A DNA stretch of 64,000 nucleotides, taken from positions 1 to 64,000 of the forward strand of contig JAUJYZ010001579.1 of the NCBI GenBank assembly GCA_033675265.1. Reading direction: 5' to 3'. Every line of letters starts with the position of its first letter. The stretch's first letter is position 1. The stretch comes from Actinostola sp. cb2023. Its lineage: Eukaryota > Cnidaria > Anthozoa > Actiniaria > Actinostolidae. The translations under genes and the position numbers were made by a program. A model generated the notes under the pieces. The model was given only the letters and a program-made list of their open reading frames with translations. It was not told the origin of the DNA and made no database searches. This document shows, piece after piece, positions 10,790-21,455 of this stretch.

Positions 10790-11019
10790 GGAGCTAAGAA
10801 AACGAAGAAAAAGCGATATCGATGAATTCAAAATGGCATCAAAGCAATGGCGGCTGAATGAGGCATTGTGAAAAACGCTTTCATGCCTCTGATTGGCTGA
10901 AAAGTATCGATTGTTTCGTGAACTGGCAGAGCTTACAATTCGGCATGGGTTGGACCCACTTTTCTAAATTTAGAACGAATGGACTTACCCATTTAGAAGC
11001 AGCGAACCGGGTGCTGGAA

Positions 11020-11105
11020 TAGGGTCAGGGTTTTGAGGTGTCCGCGGCACACCCCTACCCGGAAATACCCTTAGTGCCCCCCCCCCCCCCCCCCCCCCCC
11101 TTGAC
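11020..11105. repeat. Inverted partner of the 5.52-kb repeat, with C-run
   Basis: GGTGTCCGCGGCACACCCCTACCC followed by a run of about 27 C matches, in inverted orientation, the GTGCCGCGG/AGGGTATGG block near 5520. It may be the outer terminus of the KDZ transposon. Confidence 0.4.
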
Positions 11106-11398
11106 GTGGTATGTTTATAGTAGACATGGTCTATTTGTGTACGATAGTCTGTTGTATACTAATAATATGTCAGTTTTAGCCTGGTCCTAGAGGACTAAAC
11201 GAGGGTTTGTTCGGATGCAACGCAGGCTAGTAAGTTTGGAATAGCCGGCTGATTTAGTACAGTTATAGTGCATGATCTCTACATCTTTGTAGTTAGATCT
11301 GAATTGTGTTGATCGACATTAAACAATTATTGGATGATATCCGGAATTATCAATGTAGAGGTAAGTGTTAGAGTCGTTTTCGTATGAGTCGAAGCATT

Positions 11399-11516
11399 TC
11401 ATAGTCGAAGCATTTCACTTTCGAATAGAAACGACTAGAAGTAGTCTATTTTTGTCTTGCCTACTGAAAATGATAAACTTTCCCTTATTTGGCATGGGTC
11501 AACGTAGAGATGTGAA
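11399..11516 (+). repeat. Left half of a split dispersed repeat
   Basis: About 118 bp starting CATAGTCGAAGCATTTCACT is nearly identical to 15583-15697. In that copy it continues directly into the sequence found here only at 15107 onward, so an element of about 3.6 kb interrupts it. Confidence 0.85.
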
Positions 11517-12299
11517 CGCTCAATGAGCGTACACTCGGGCTTATGAAAAGGACAATGTCAGTTGCGTGAGGAGAGACCTGACAATGACTGGCAGTTGCGT
11601 GACGAGGGAGACTATATGTCTGCCAGATGAAGGGCTATGTACGATCTCGATTTACGAACATTTACCTTGCTCGCCTTAAATGCTTTGATGTAGTTTTGAA
11701 GTAAGATTTTTACGATTCCTTTTCCTTCTGAATTTTTCAAACGTGGAATAAAATAAACATCCATCATGAGTTAGAACTTCGTATTTTTAAACATCCAGTT
11801 GATTCAGTATGATGTGACAAAGCTCGACCAATCTGCTGTCTCTGCCTATACATAAAAAAATCTTGTTCGATTTATCTCGAAATCAGAAAGGAATTATCGA
11901 TTAAAAATCAAAAGCTGCTTCTGTTAGATTTAAGATGTGACCTCAAGTGACCTCAAATACGTTTAAATACGTATGACAGCGTACTTTCAAGAGTCGGAGA
12001 TCTTTATCTATGAGTCACCGACCGAAATAGTCTCCCTTGTCACTGAGCGCTTCTTCTGCAATAGATCCCTAAAATCTAAGGACGTTTTGATTTCGATTGT
12101 ATTTTTGCCGTTCACTGACCTGTTTTGAGCGTGGAAATTCTGTTTTAAATAGCCTACGCGGCAGTTCTATATAAAACAAGAAAGATTAGAAAGCACAAAC
12201 CAATCAGGGAAAGCACCGGAGGTCAAGGGGCCAAAATATAAATCTTTTCTCGTCTAGTGAAGTATATACTGTAAAGCCGGTTCGCAGTACTGAAATTGC

Positions 12300-12360
12300 A
12301 AGGAAAGCATGTTCTATCGAGCTTGAGTCACGCAACAACGAGCAACCAAAAACTGTTTCA
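12300..12360 (-). repeat. Uninterrupted target sequence of the 15.99-18.05 kb insertions
   Basis: On the minus strand this reads CAGTTTTTGGTTGCTCG...GCTCGATAG directly joined to AACATGCTTTCCTTGCAATT. At 15.94-18.08 kb the same two halves are separated by about 2.1 kb of inserted elements. Confidence 0.75.
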
Positions 12361-12408
12361 TTGTACATATACAATACTTTATGATCATTCTAAACCATAG
12401 TGTTTTAT

Positions 12409-12592
12409 CTTTATAATCTATCCCTGAAACATTGCAACACGTACAATCGTATTCTGCACGGTTTTCGCTGAATAAACAGATTAGATCACTGTTATCTTTA
12501 TAATCTATCTCTGAAACATTGCAACACGTACAATCTACATGTGTAAGTATTCTGCACGGTTTTTCGCTCAATAAGCACATTACATCACTACC
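12409..12592. repeat. Tandem duplication of about 90 bp
   Basis: TTTATAATCTATC...TGAAACATTGCAACACGTAC occurs twice in succession, each followed by ATTCTGCACGGTTTTCGCT. It makes the 99-residue minus ORF look internally repeated. Confidence 0.8.
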
Positions 12593-12869
12593 TTGCCTAC
12601 ATGTTTGATGCAAGTCTACGGCGCGCGGGCTCTTGCTCGATCGAGCTTTATTGCCATTGACAATATTTCATTGACAATGGATATATGGTCGAGAGCAAAT
12701 TAAAACAAGACGCTCAATGAGCGTACACTCGGGCATTATGACAAATTGAGAAGGAAAAGGAATCGTAAAAATCGTACTTCAAAACTTCATCAAAGCAAAT
12801 AGGCCATCATCAACGCCACGGACTAAGCAAGTTCAATGTACGAAATTCGGGGTTAACTCCGAGTCGAAC

Positions 12870-13305
12870 GTATAACACTTTTATGTTTCCAACTTGAAGG
12901 AAAGAAACGCTCCTCTCACATATGTCACACGCTGTGACTAAAGATTAAAGCCCATACTAGTTACTCGCTAGTTTAAATTCTCTCTCCTCCTTTGCTTCGT
13001 TTGCTTCGCGATAAATACGCTAAAGTTACACCATACCAGAAGTACATAATAGACACAGGAGATACATACAGTACAATATTCGTGTAGCTAGGTTCCTCAG
13101 TGTTGTACTGTATGTATCTCCTGTGTCTATTATGTACTTCTGGTATGGTGTAACTTTAGCGTATTTATCGCGAAGCAAACGAAGCAAAGGAGAGAGAATT
13201 TAAACTAGCGAGTAACTAGTATGGGCTTTAATCTTTAGTCACAGCGTGTGACATATGTGAGAGGAGCGTTTCTTTCCTTCAAGTTGGAAACATAAAAGTG
13301 TTATA
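12870..13305. repeat. 436-bp inverted repeat
   Basis: Arms of about 210 bp pair from GTATAACACTTTTATG (left) to CATAAAAGTGTTATAC (right), closing near 13088 around GTTCCTCAGTG. Very few differences are visible. Probably an inversion-duplication inside the mobile element. Confidence 0.85.
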
Positions 13306-13821
13306 CTTAAAACTCTCTCTTTGATATAGAAAAATTCTATTTTTAACAGCATTAACACAATAAAAAATATAAACAGAATGTAAACAAGGATTGTCGACTT
13401 CATTTTCGTCTCAGATTTGCCGTGTTCTTCTTGATGCGATTTCAAAGTTGTTTTCTCACCTTTGGATTTGTCCATGTTGGAATCACACTTCTGAATCAGT
13501 ACATCTGGCTTCAAGTAATTGTGGTATACAGTTGGCTAGGCAGTACTCAGTTGAGTTCACATTTAAGTCAACATTAGAGTTCATTTGTATTATAGTTCTT
13601 GAGTTCATTTGATTTGCTTTTGATGAGTTCATGTAAAAGCCCTGTCGAAAACGCTCAACATCTTTTAGAGTGGGCCCACACGAATCGGCGTATGCGTTTG
13701 TATGTGAGAGCGTATTTAAGAGGAACTGATGGATGGCTTGCCTTGGATACAACATAATTTCTCTTCTGCACAGGTCAACTGCTTCTTTTACTTCTAGTCG
13801 TCGAATACGATCACTTAGCAC
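13239..13821 (-). pseudogene. Degraded mobile-element ORF (N-terminal family)
   Basis: The minus strand encodes LCRREIMLYPRQAIHQFLLN, then THTNAYA-like and GPTLKDVERFRQG, followed by a repeated MNS(K/N)xNQ tract. A frameshift near 13490 leads into a segment with one strongly hydrophobic helix (ILVYILFIFFIVLMLL). The TLKDVERFR block is shared with 26588 (+) and 38796 (+), showing a dispersed protein-coding repeat. Function of the block is unknown; in the 38-kb copy it lies upstream of a 2A motif and a peptidase-like region. Confidence 0.55.
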
Positions 13822-14392
13822 TATCAGTATCTGCCCTGAGCGAACAATACTTCTATTTTACATGTTTGTGGCGCCATGAATATAGGCTATTAAAACTACT
13901 TTGGCATGACCCCAAATTTCGGACATTGACCTTGTTTAGCTTTGCTTTAATTGATGAAGTTTTGAAGTATGATTTCTACGATTTCTTTTCCTTCTGAATT
14001 TTTCAAACGTCGAATCGAATAAACATCCATCATTATAAATCTGAGAAATGTGTTTCGTTTTATTGCCGGATACTTTTTAAACGGTTATTCACGGCGCGTG
14101 ACGACAGTCAGGCAGCAAGCAAAGCGATATTAGCTATCTAAACAAAATCTACTGAAAAATCAAACCCTTGCTCTCTAGCTTCAGAGACATAATACGAAGC
14201 TGCTCAGTAACGGATTATTAACGACATGTTGCTTTCAAAACTAAGATCATAATCTACTTGAGTACTGTGTGTCGTTTGTCTTTTCTTATCTGCTGAGTAA
14301 TCTTGAAACTCGATACGATTAAATACGTCGCATACTTTCGTCATTCTTGAGCCGAACAAAACTACTACTACTACCGAAATTCGCATTTTATA

Positions 14393-14421
14393 ACTCGGGC
14401 TTCCTTCGGAAGAGCCCGAGT
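14393..14421 (-). repeat. Terminal hairpin of hairpin-ended element
   Basis: ACTCGGGCTTCC-TTCG-GAAG then AGCCCGAGT folds into a stem with a TTCG loop; one mismatch. It is followed by AATTAGCAAC, a sequence that repeats at 14788. Confidence 0.8.
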
Positions 14422-14900
14422 AATTAGCAACAAAAGGCCTACTCTGGGGTCCAATGTCGCCTAATAACAAACATGACATAGCGAGGTCATGATAGTTTTG
14501 AGTTCATTTCATTTGATTTTCAGTTCATTTTTTCAGGATGAGTTCGAGTTCGTGGAATGAAGTCGTAGAACAGCCCTTTCGAAAACGCTCGAGGAAGATT
14601 TAGAGTATGCGTATCTGGTATGTAGTAAGCGTATGCGTTTCGATGGCTTGCTTTTCAGTCTCGATTGCCTCGACTGTTTGCACGACTTCTGTACATATAG
14701 CTTTCCGTATTAGATGTAGTTTATACATCGCTGGTCGTGAGTTCAATTATAAATACTCAAGGACATAACTGTACACGTACTATTATAATTAGCAACAAAA
14801 GGCCTAATCTGGGGTACAATGTCGCCTAATAACAAACATGACATAGCGAACTAGAATCTTGACCTTTCGATAGCTTCAAGTCCTTCAAGATTTACAGCTG
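14422..14900 (-). repeat. Internal sequence of the outer hairpin-ended element
   Basis: Contains the segment AGCAACAAAAGGCCTA...TAACAAACATGACATAGCGA twice (14424-14482 and 14789-14848). Between them lies a degenerate copy of the MNS-tract/TLKDVERFR coding block on the minus strand (14505-14680). Confidence 0.6.
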
Positions 14901-15077
14901 CTTTCAAAACTAAGATTCAAATATACTTGAGTCCTGTGTGTCGTTTGTCTTCCCTTATCTGCTTCAGGAGTAATCTTGAAACTCGATACGATCAAATACT
15001 TCGCATTCTTTCTTCATTCTTCGCATTTTTTCTTCATTCCATGACCATGAAAAAAATAAAAGAATTTGTATTTTATA

Positions 15078-15106
15078 ACTCGGGCTTCCTTCGGAAGGGC
15101 ACGAGT
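15078..15106 (-). repeat. Terminal hairpin of outer hairpin-ended element
   Basis: ACTCGGGCTTCC-TTCG-GAAGG then GCACGAGT; same hairpin as at 14393 and 27404, with the same upstream TTTTATAACTC approach. Confidence 0.8.
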
Positions 15107-15270
15107 AATTACTGACGCAGACGTTTCCATAGCAACCAACCATGTGATCAGAATTCCCAGAAATCACTGAATGAGTTTCTGCTTGTAAAAACACAGGCAA
15201 CCCAAGCTCTTATTTAGTGGTTTTTGGTAATTTTTTTAAATTGCTTAAAAGAGTGAGAATTTAATTGAAA
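15107..15270 (+). repeat. Right half of the split dispersed repeat
   Basis: AATTACTGACGCAGACGTTT onward is nearly identical to 15704-15865. Together with 11399-11516 it reconstructs the contiguous copy at 15583-15865. Confidence 0.85.
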
Positions 15271-15582
15271 CACTGTTGAACTAGGAACATGATGTTTTCA
15301 ATCAAAAAACTAATAGAAAAACTAATGCAAACAAAAACATTTATCAGGAACATAAGTTCAACGTATTTTTTCTTCGCTTCGTGTTATCTTGTTGACATTC
15401 TTTCTCCGTACTGCACTGATGATTCCAACATGCATGGCCGGTGTCTCGACACGTTCTTGACAATTATCAATTTCAATGTCAATAGCTACGTCGAGGTATG
15501 CCTGATCCTAATGGTACTGCTGTTGTAATAAGGAATTAAATATACAAATTGTTTATTTCTAATGTTGCACATTGAATTCGAT
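15271..15582. other. Unassigned spacer
   Basis: Holds a 79-residue ORF (15289-15528) with no recognisable motif. Treated as non-coding. Confidence 0.35.
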
Positions 15583-15864
15583 AGTCGAAGCATTTCACTT
15601 TCGATTAGAAACGACTAGAAGTAGTCTATTTTTGTCTTGCCTACTGAAAATGATAAACTTTCCCTTATTTGGCATGGATCAACGTAGAGATGTGAACCCT
15701 GAATTACTGACGCAGACGTTTCCATAGCAACCAACCATGTGATCAGAATTCCCAGAAATCACTGAATGAGTTTCTGCTTGTAAAAACACAGGCAACCCAA
15801 GCTCTTATTTAGTGGTTTTTGGTAATTTTTTTAAATTGCTTAAAGAGTGAGAATTTGATTGAAA
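15583..15864 (+). repeat. Contiguous (unoccupied) copy of the split repeat
   Basis: Joins the sequence of 11399-11516 to that of 15107-15262 with only CCTG at the junction. It ends where the next hairpin-ended element begins (CTAGACGC at 15865). Confidence 0.85.
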
Positions 15865-15989
15865 CTAGACGCTCTTCTAGCGTGAAGTCGGGCTTCTAAA
15901 TGAAATGTAACCTATTTGAACTAGATATAGATATCTTATAGTGCGATTAAAACAGTTTTTGGTTGCTCGTCGTTGCATGACTCGACTGC

Positions 15990-16250
15990 TCGATAGCATA
16001 CTATTCTCGGCAGTCCCTTTCACGCTCGCTTAATAAGAGATGGAGAAATGCAACCGCGCTTGAGTGAGTTGGAAGTGCAAAGGGATAGGGTCAGGGAGGG
16101 GAGAGGAAAGAGCACGGTAGCTTTTGGAGGCAAGCGCGAAAGAGAGTGTCAAGCCAGTAGCCAATAGCCGAAGGGTTCTTACGCGAACTGGGCAGTAATT
16201 AGATGCAGAGCTCTTATTTATACTCGCGCTGCAAGGGACTGGCGCGAATA
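15990..16250. mobile_element. Short TIR element, 260 bp
   Basis: The left end CATACTATTCTCGGCAGTCCC and the right end AAGGGACTGGCGCGAATAG form terminal repeats (CTATTCKCGSCAGTCCCTT). Both ends recur in the adjoining 1.8-kb element, so this is an internally deleted relative. A possible ATAG target duplication flanks it. Confidence 0.65.
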
Positions 16251-18050
16251 GCATACTATTCTCGGCAGTCCCTTCACGCTCGCTTAATAAGAGATGGAGA
16301 AATGCGCCCGCGCCCAGACGCTTAGCGTTTGATGCGGTCTAATACCAAGTCACTCGAGACCTTTGCCAATACTCAAAAAGCCAAGTCCAAAACTTAACTA
16401 GGCAGGACCCTCCAGCCACCCAAAACTTAGGATGAGTGGCTTACGTGGAAGGCATAGTGAAACGCGCGAGACTGTTTTAGCTAGTGTATGACACTATATA
16501 TGGAGGCAGCTGCAGCCACAGAAAGGTGGGCGTGAATCAATAATCTACAGGCTGCCAGCCCTTGGGTGGTAAAAGGAGATGGAAATATAAGGTAAAGCGT
16601 TTCTGCGCGGGAGTAACCCACCCAAGGGATGACAGCCTGAGCGTCAGTAATCCGACTAGGGCATTAGACACCCTTTCAGGCTACCATAGGAGATAGGGAA
16701 AACCCAAATAGCGCGGGAGAGGACACAAAACAAAAACTTCACAAAATGTTAGAGCAACGGAAATAAACCGAAAATAAAACGAACAGGGACAGTATCACGT
16801 ATCTGAGGCATAACACCATCACCGAATTAATAATTCTTGTAGCGCCCACAAAGGGCCAACAGTGAAAATACCGTAAGGCACGCACAATCAATGATATGCG
16901 AAAACGGGAAGAACAAAGGGAGACAATCACAAAGGAAAGGAAACAAAGGGAGGTGTGGAGGGAGGGACAACAACAAAGAGAAACAATACAACACCAAATT
17001 GGATGCAAATGCGAGAAGCAGCAAATCTGCAAATGTCGAAAACACAAATATACCCAAAACCGAACAACTCAGTCGAATTTCGGCACCGTCTTGACAATAT
17101 ATAGGGTGCAGAACGCTATAATAATAATAATAACGCTAAGGGAAATCATTGCTCAACATTAACCATGCAACTAGAATGCTTGGACATTACGTCACGGTAC
17201 GCAAAGGGAAATATCAAGCACAAGCCATACGACAATGTTCAACCTCATACCCCTAAGCATGCAAAACTTATATATAAACGAGGCAAAGGGGAGGGAAAGC
17301 ATACATAAAGTAAAGATGACGTTGTATCATGTTGTATAGTACCGACTATAGAACACAAACGAACAACCGAGAAGGGAAACTGAGGGAAATGCAACTCCAC
17401 AAACCCGGTGTTTGCGAGGCCAGCACGGTAAACAAACACTCACTTGAGAGTTCAACACACGTGCAAACTTTTTGGGAGCCGAGGGAAATGCAACTCCACA
17501 AACCCGGTGTTTGCGAGGCGAAGCACGGTACACCAAAACTCACTGTAGAGTTCAACATACGTGCAAACTTTTTGGGAGCCGAGGGAAATGCAACTCCACA
17601 AACCCGGTGTCTGCGAGGCGAAGCACGGTAAACAAAAACTCACTGTAGATTTCAACATACGTGCAAACTATTAGGGAGCCGAGGGAAATGCAACCCACAA
17701 ACCCGGTGTTTGCGAGGCGAAGCACGGTAAACCAAACACTCACATTAGAGTTCAACACACGTGCAAACGTTTGGGGAGCCGAGGGAAATCGAACGAACTT
17801 GCAACCGACCTATAAAACGTTTATACCTGAAAGGACCATGGTCTGGATTCGCAGCAGGTACTTATATACTTGGTTGGGATGACTTCTCAACGCCTGGGCT
17901 TGTTCAACAGCAGCTAGGACAGGAATTTGTTCATCGGCCATGACTGAGTAAGGATATAGGTAGCGAAGCGAAGGGTTCTTACGCGAACTGGGCAGTAATT
18001 AGATGCAGAGCTCTTATTTATACTCGCGCTGCAAGGGACTGGCGCGAATA
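16243..18050. mobile_element. TIR element, 1.8 kb, larger relative
   Basis: Same ends as the 260-bp neighbour, in tandem with it, sharing the junction GCGAATAGCATACTATTC. The two halves of the target are contiguous at 12300-12360 (inverted). No transposase is seen. The interior holds ORF-like stretches (16739-17162) with no family resemblance and a four-copy minisatellite. Confidence 0.6.
17382..17790 (+). repeat. 100-bp minisatellite, about 4 copies
   Basis: GAGGGAAATGCAACTCCAC begins units at 17382, 17481, 17581 and 17681; a diverged start is at 17781. Units contain ACCCGGTGTTTGCGAGGC and CGTGCAAACTTTTTGGGAGC. Overlapping ORFs on both strands reflect the period only. Confidence 0.9.
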
Positions 18051-18584
18051 GAACATGCTTTCCTTGCAATTTCAGAACGGCTGCGATTTCACAAACTCAG
18101 CGAATCATGAATGACAATGACATAGTTTATTTGTTACCATAAATATATCCATACAAATACAAATACCGTATACATAAACTAGACATCGCAGAGTGATTAA
18201 ACAATGTTTGGATGAAGTGTAAATATGGGTTTACCTCGACGGTTTAATATCGGTCGGCTGAAAACCTTAACTTACAACTCATGTTCTCTTCATCGCCGGC
18301 TACGTATATCAACTCACTTCGTTCTAAGTTCTGAAGATCTCTAAACCCTTTGCAGTACTAGTACTGGATTGATAAATCCATATCTCTATGAATTATTGTG
18401 GTTATTTTGAAAACAAGACGACGACATAACCTTCCTTCGACAAGGTTTGTGAAGAAGGAGGACGATGTGCGATGTCTCGTCTTGATAAGCCATATGGTTT
18501 GAGCCTTCGGTGATTATCTTAGCGGCCGGCACAGGGCGATTGCGCTGTAGAACCCAGTTGGCGGTTTGGAGCCAAAGACGAAGA
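18051..18584. other. No gene recognised
   Basis: AT-rich sequence downstream of the TIR element; begins with the right half of the target (AACATGCTTTCCTTGC). Confidence 0.4.
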
Positions 18585-18992
18585 ATTAGCCATTTCAAAA
18601 ACGAGTGGAGGACTGGGAACGAGTTTTTAGAATTAATCTAATTAAGAAATGAACCCCATCACAAGAAAGAGCATGCCAGAATTAGTAAGTTTCAGGAGTT
18701 CAGTGATAGGGTTTGGACAAGTAGCAACTGAACTGCAGACATTCAAAAACTGCAAAAATTATACAAAGAAATGTATGGTTACGGGGGACACTTGTCCCCT
18801 GTAGCATACATTTCTTTGTAATTTTTGCGATGTTTGGAAAGCTGTTACTCGTTCAATATCTAACTAAACCTATTGAAACTTTGTAAACTGACTAATTCTG
18901 ATATGCTCTTTCTTGTGATGGGGTTTATTTTTTAATTAGATTAATTCTAAAAACTCGTTCCCAGTCCTCCACTCGTTTTTGAAATGGCTAAT
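18585..18992. mobile_element. Inverted-repeat element, 408 bp
   Basis: Left end ATTAGCCATTTCAAAAACGA and the complementary right end pair for about 75 bp, including GGACTGGGAACGAGTTTTTA. A central ACAAAGAAATGTATG / CATACATTTCTTTGT pair closes the fold. A diverged relative is at 35466-35850. Confidence 0.85.
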
Positions 18993-19019
18993 ACGACGAC
19001 GACCGCTCTGCATTTTTAG

Positions 19020-19047
19020 AGTCGGGTCTTCCACAGGAAGCCCGACT
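19020..19047 (-). repeat. Terminal hairpin, CCACAGG-loop form
   Basis: AGTCGGG-TCTTCCACAGGAA-GCCCGACT. Matches the hairpin family at 14393, 15078, 27404 and 38568. Confidence 0.7.
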
Positions 19048-19925
19048 AATAAACATACCATAATCATTTCTTCAGAAGTCGTATTTAGTCGTTTATTTGG
19101 TGATTTGAGCGTTTTTTCCTATCCTGGGCTCTCCTATCCCACGGAGTGGGAAGGCTGCACACTACGATCGTCAACCGACTTGGTTTGAGTTCGATTTTCT
19201 GTTAAAAATATAGGTCAACTGGGCAATTTGTCCTACCCAATGCCAAGGCAAATGGTTAATCGTTCCTCTGAAGCTCTCACATCTCCAAACGATAACCGAA
19301 AACTTTCCAAAAAGCCATGCTTTTACACAAAATCCATAGCAAATCACACTGAGGTAGCCCAAGCTCACTGTTTGTGGCTATTTACTAGTTAAGAGATATA
19401 TGTGACTAAACGAAACATGGAATAAAATCGTTGAATCTTATTAAAATCCAATAAGACTTACATGGTGTCTTCTTTATATACTGTGGTTATCCTCCTACTG
19501 ATGCGTGACAGCGAATTTCGTTAAGGTTTAGCTGCTTTTCCCTTGCCACTCATAAGAGGAGGAAAGGTAGGAAGCGAACGCCGCCAAGACGTTCATTATA
19601 TTAAGAGCTTGGTTGGCACTTGATCGAAATGAGATTGTAATTATTCATTATTAAGACGCCATCGGAGTGCTCAGGTCAATGCCAAATATCTCGTCGAAAA
19701 ATGCTTCCAGCCCAAATATTCCTTCGCAGAGGTTTGAAGGGATAAATTCGCCACGCTCTCATGCCAACAGATAAAACCGGCCTCTTTTTAAAAGCCACAA
19801 GCCCCCAACGCGTTCCAGAAATCGGCTCCTCAAAATCCCAAACTCTTCGCGACTCCGAAAACTATGGACAGCAAAAGCCGTTAAAAAGAAGAGAGAGCCT
19901 GGACCGAGGACAAATCATAACTCTT

Positions 19926-20003
19926 ACGGGTGGTGGCTGTTGATTTGCACTCCAAAAAAACTATACACTACCCTACCCCCAAATCAACAGCCACCACCCG
20001 TAA
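19926..20003. repeat. Short palindrome
   Basis: GGGTGGTGGCTGTTGATTTG pairs with CAAATCAACAGCCACCACCC around a 38-bp AC-rich loop. Confidence 0.85.
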
Positions 20004-20009
20004 AAGGCC

Positions 20010-20690
20010 TTAAAAGGCCTGGTTCAAGCCCAAAAACGAGAAAAAAATGTAAAAAATTATAATGTCACCTCCTTTTTACCAAACATTACGATACTTAGCA
20101 CAGCCATAGAGTTCGACATCCTTAATTGATTGAAGTCAACAAAATACCAAAAAAGCTGAACACGTGATTAACCACGTGACAACAGTCTTGACAACCGGTC
20201 GCGGTTTTAAGAACAGTGTAAAAACAAACAATTGCATATGTTGTCAATGCTAGTGCTCTACACAACTGCGTTTGGAAAACTTGTCTCTGATTTCTCTTAA
20301 GAGAGATATTTACGAAAATAGGTCACGTGACCATTTAGCCAGAATATGTTTTCTCAATTTTCTCGATAACTAAAATTATGGGACAGGTTTTCCAAACGCT
20401 ATCTATTTTCATTAGTTGTCCTTAATGTTGTAGCATAAAAACTATTTCAGCATATCTTAAACTCGCGACCGCATATTTAAAAAACGAAATTTCACATGCC
20501 CAGGTGACCACTTGACAGGTGACCACTTGACGTCAGTAATTTTAGGACTAAATCATCAAACATCTTGATTATTATCTTATGCCTAAATATCAATGCCATA
20601 GAAATGAATCGTGGGGAATACTAAAAATAAACGTGATTTTGAGTGATGACTTCATGAACTCCAGGCCTTAACATACTTGAGAAGGGAAAA
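20010..20690. mobile_element. Copy of the AAGGCC-ended element of 59.1 kb
   Basis: Shares with 59101-59734 the order CACGTG...TTAACCACGTGACA, AGGTCACGTGACCATTT, CGCGACCGCAT and a CCAGGCCTTAA end. Diverged throughout, so an older copy. Confidence 0.65.
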
Positions 20691-20873
20691 GCAGGTAAAC
20701 CTTAACGAAATTCGCTGCAATTCAGCAGGAGGATAACCAAGTATATAAAGAAGACACCATGTAATCGTATAAGTCTTATTGGATTTTAATAAGATTCAAC
20801 GATTTTATTCCATGTTTCGTTTAGTCACATATATCTCTAGTAAATAGCCACAAACAGTGAGCTTGGGCTACCT

Positions 20874-21320
20874 GTGAGTATTTAACCGATGAAAGTCAAC
20901 CTTTTTTTTTTCTAATTTTTTTTTGGCCTTTTTGATGTACCAAAAACCTGCACATTTATTTTATATACAGTTTGGGTTACCTGTGTTATACGACAGTGCA
21001 GGTGGAAGACATCGCATCTGGTTGCAATCTCCATCGATTTCACTAGCTCTTGTTTCAAGTCGATCTTCGACAAATTTGTTCCTGACCTCGAGTTCTTTGA
21101 AAAGGGTTTACAATAATGGCGGAGCCGAAGAGTAAATTGGGGGTTGTGATGAATTTAGTGTTTGGGGCTACTCCCTCTTAGGGATGATCATTGCAAAATT
21201 TAAGTTAACCCACTAAAGGAGACCAATAATCTGGGCGTGGCATAAGTTTTATAATATTTGACCCCAAAAAGATAACATTTTAAAAGACAGACAAATAACA
21301 GTAATGAAGCCATGCACTTT
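20874..21320. other. Intergenic
   Basis: Contains T-runs near 20905 and a GGGTTACCTGTG box at 20973. The 70-residue ORF at 20923-21135 has no recognisable motif. Confidence 0.4.
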
Positions 21321-21339
21321 TATTTTCACGTGCAATCGG

Positions 21340-21420
21340 CCTAAATGATTACCTTAATTGATGGCTAAAAATATTGGTACACGTGTTCCACCGTGATACC
21401 AAAAACCGTCATCTACACCC
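21340..21420 (+). repeat. Unoccupied copy of a duplicated 80-bp sequence
   Basis: AATGATTACCTT...GGCTAAAAATATTGGTACACGTGTTCC...CATCTAC. The second copy (21424-21455 plus 21963-22005) is split by a pogo-like MITE exactly at the TA of GGTACACG. Confidence 0.9.
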
Positions 21421-21455
21421 CTAAATGATTACCTTGATGGCTAAAAATATTGGTA

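Larger units (their letters stand above)
12706..14421 (-). mobile_element. Hairpin-ended element, nested inner copy (minus)
   Basis: The 3' edge (plus coordinates 12706-12734) reads CAAGACGCTCAATGAGCGT then ACTCGGGC, so the minus strand ends GAGCGTCTTG. The 5' edge is the hairpin at 14393-14421. The interior contains the palindrome 12870-13305 and a degraded ORF (13239-13821). The same pairing of edges recurs at 26779-27432, 15865-19047 and 38568-40810. Confidence 0.6.
11514..15106 (-). mobile_element. Hairpin-ended element, outer copy (minus)
   Basis: It is bounded on the minus-strand 5' side by the hairpin ACTCGTGCCCTTCCGAAGG (15078-15106) and on the 3' side by the hairpin at 11514-11540 (CGCTCAATGAGCG then ACTCGGGC). 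The two flanks are contiguous at 15583-15870, which behaves as the empty site; there CCTG stands where the insertion sits. Inside are a second element of the same type (12706-14421), a 436-bp palindrome and N-terminal ORF fragments. The ends resemble Helitron 3' hairpins, but classification is open. Confidence 0.6.
15865..19047 (-). mobile_element. Hairpin-ended element, 3.2 kb (minus)
   Basis: The 3' edge at 15865 reads CTAGACGCTCTTCTAGCGT then AAGTCGGGC, so the minus strand ends AGCGTCTAG. The 5' edge is the hairpin at 19020-19047 (AGTCGGGTCTTCC...GCCCGACT). The interior carries two tandem TIR elements (15990-18050), a 100-bp minisatellite and an inverted-repeat element. Its internal target sequence matches 12300-12360. 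Confidence 0.5.
19352..20873. mobile_element. 1.5-kb element with about 195-bp TIRs
   Basis: The first 195 bp (AGGTAGCCCAAGCTCACTG...) reappear in inverted order at 20680-20873 with minor differences. The outer edge is the GGGCTACC box seen elsewhere. The interior holds a short palindrome (19926-20003) and a copy of the AAGGCC-ended element (20010-20690). No transposase ORF. Confidence 0.85.

Noticed and set aside
16739..17162. Overlapping ORFs with Cys/Phe/Leu or Arg/Gln composition
   Set aside because: They overlap on opposite strands within a TIR element and show no family resemblance.
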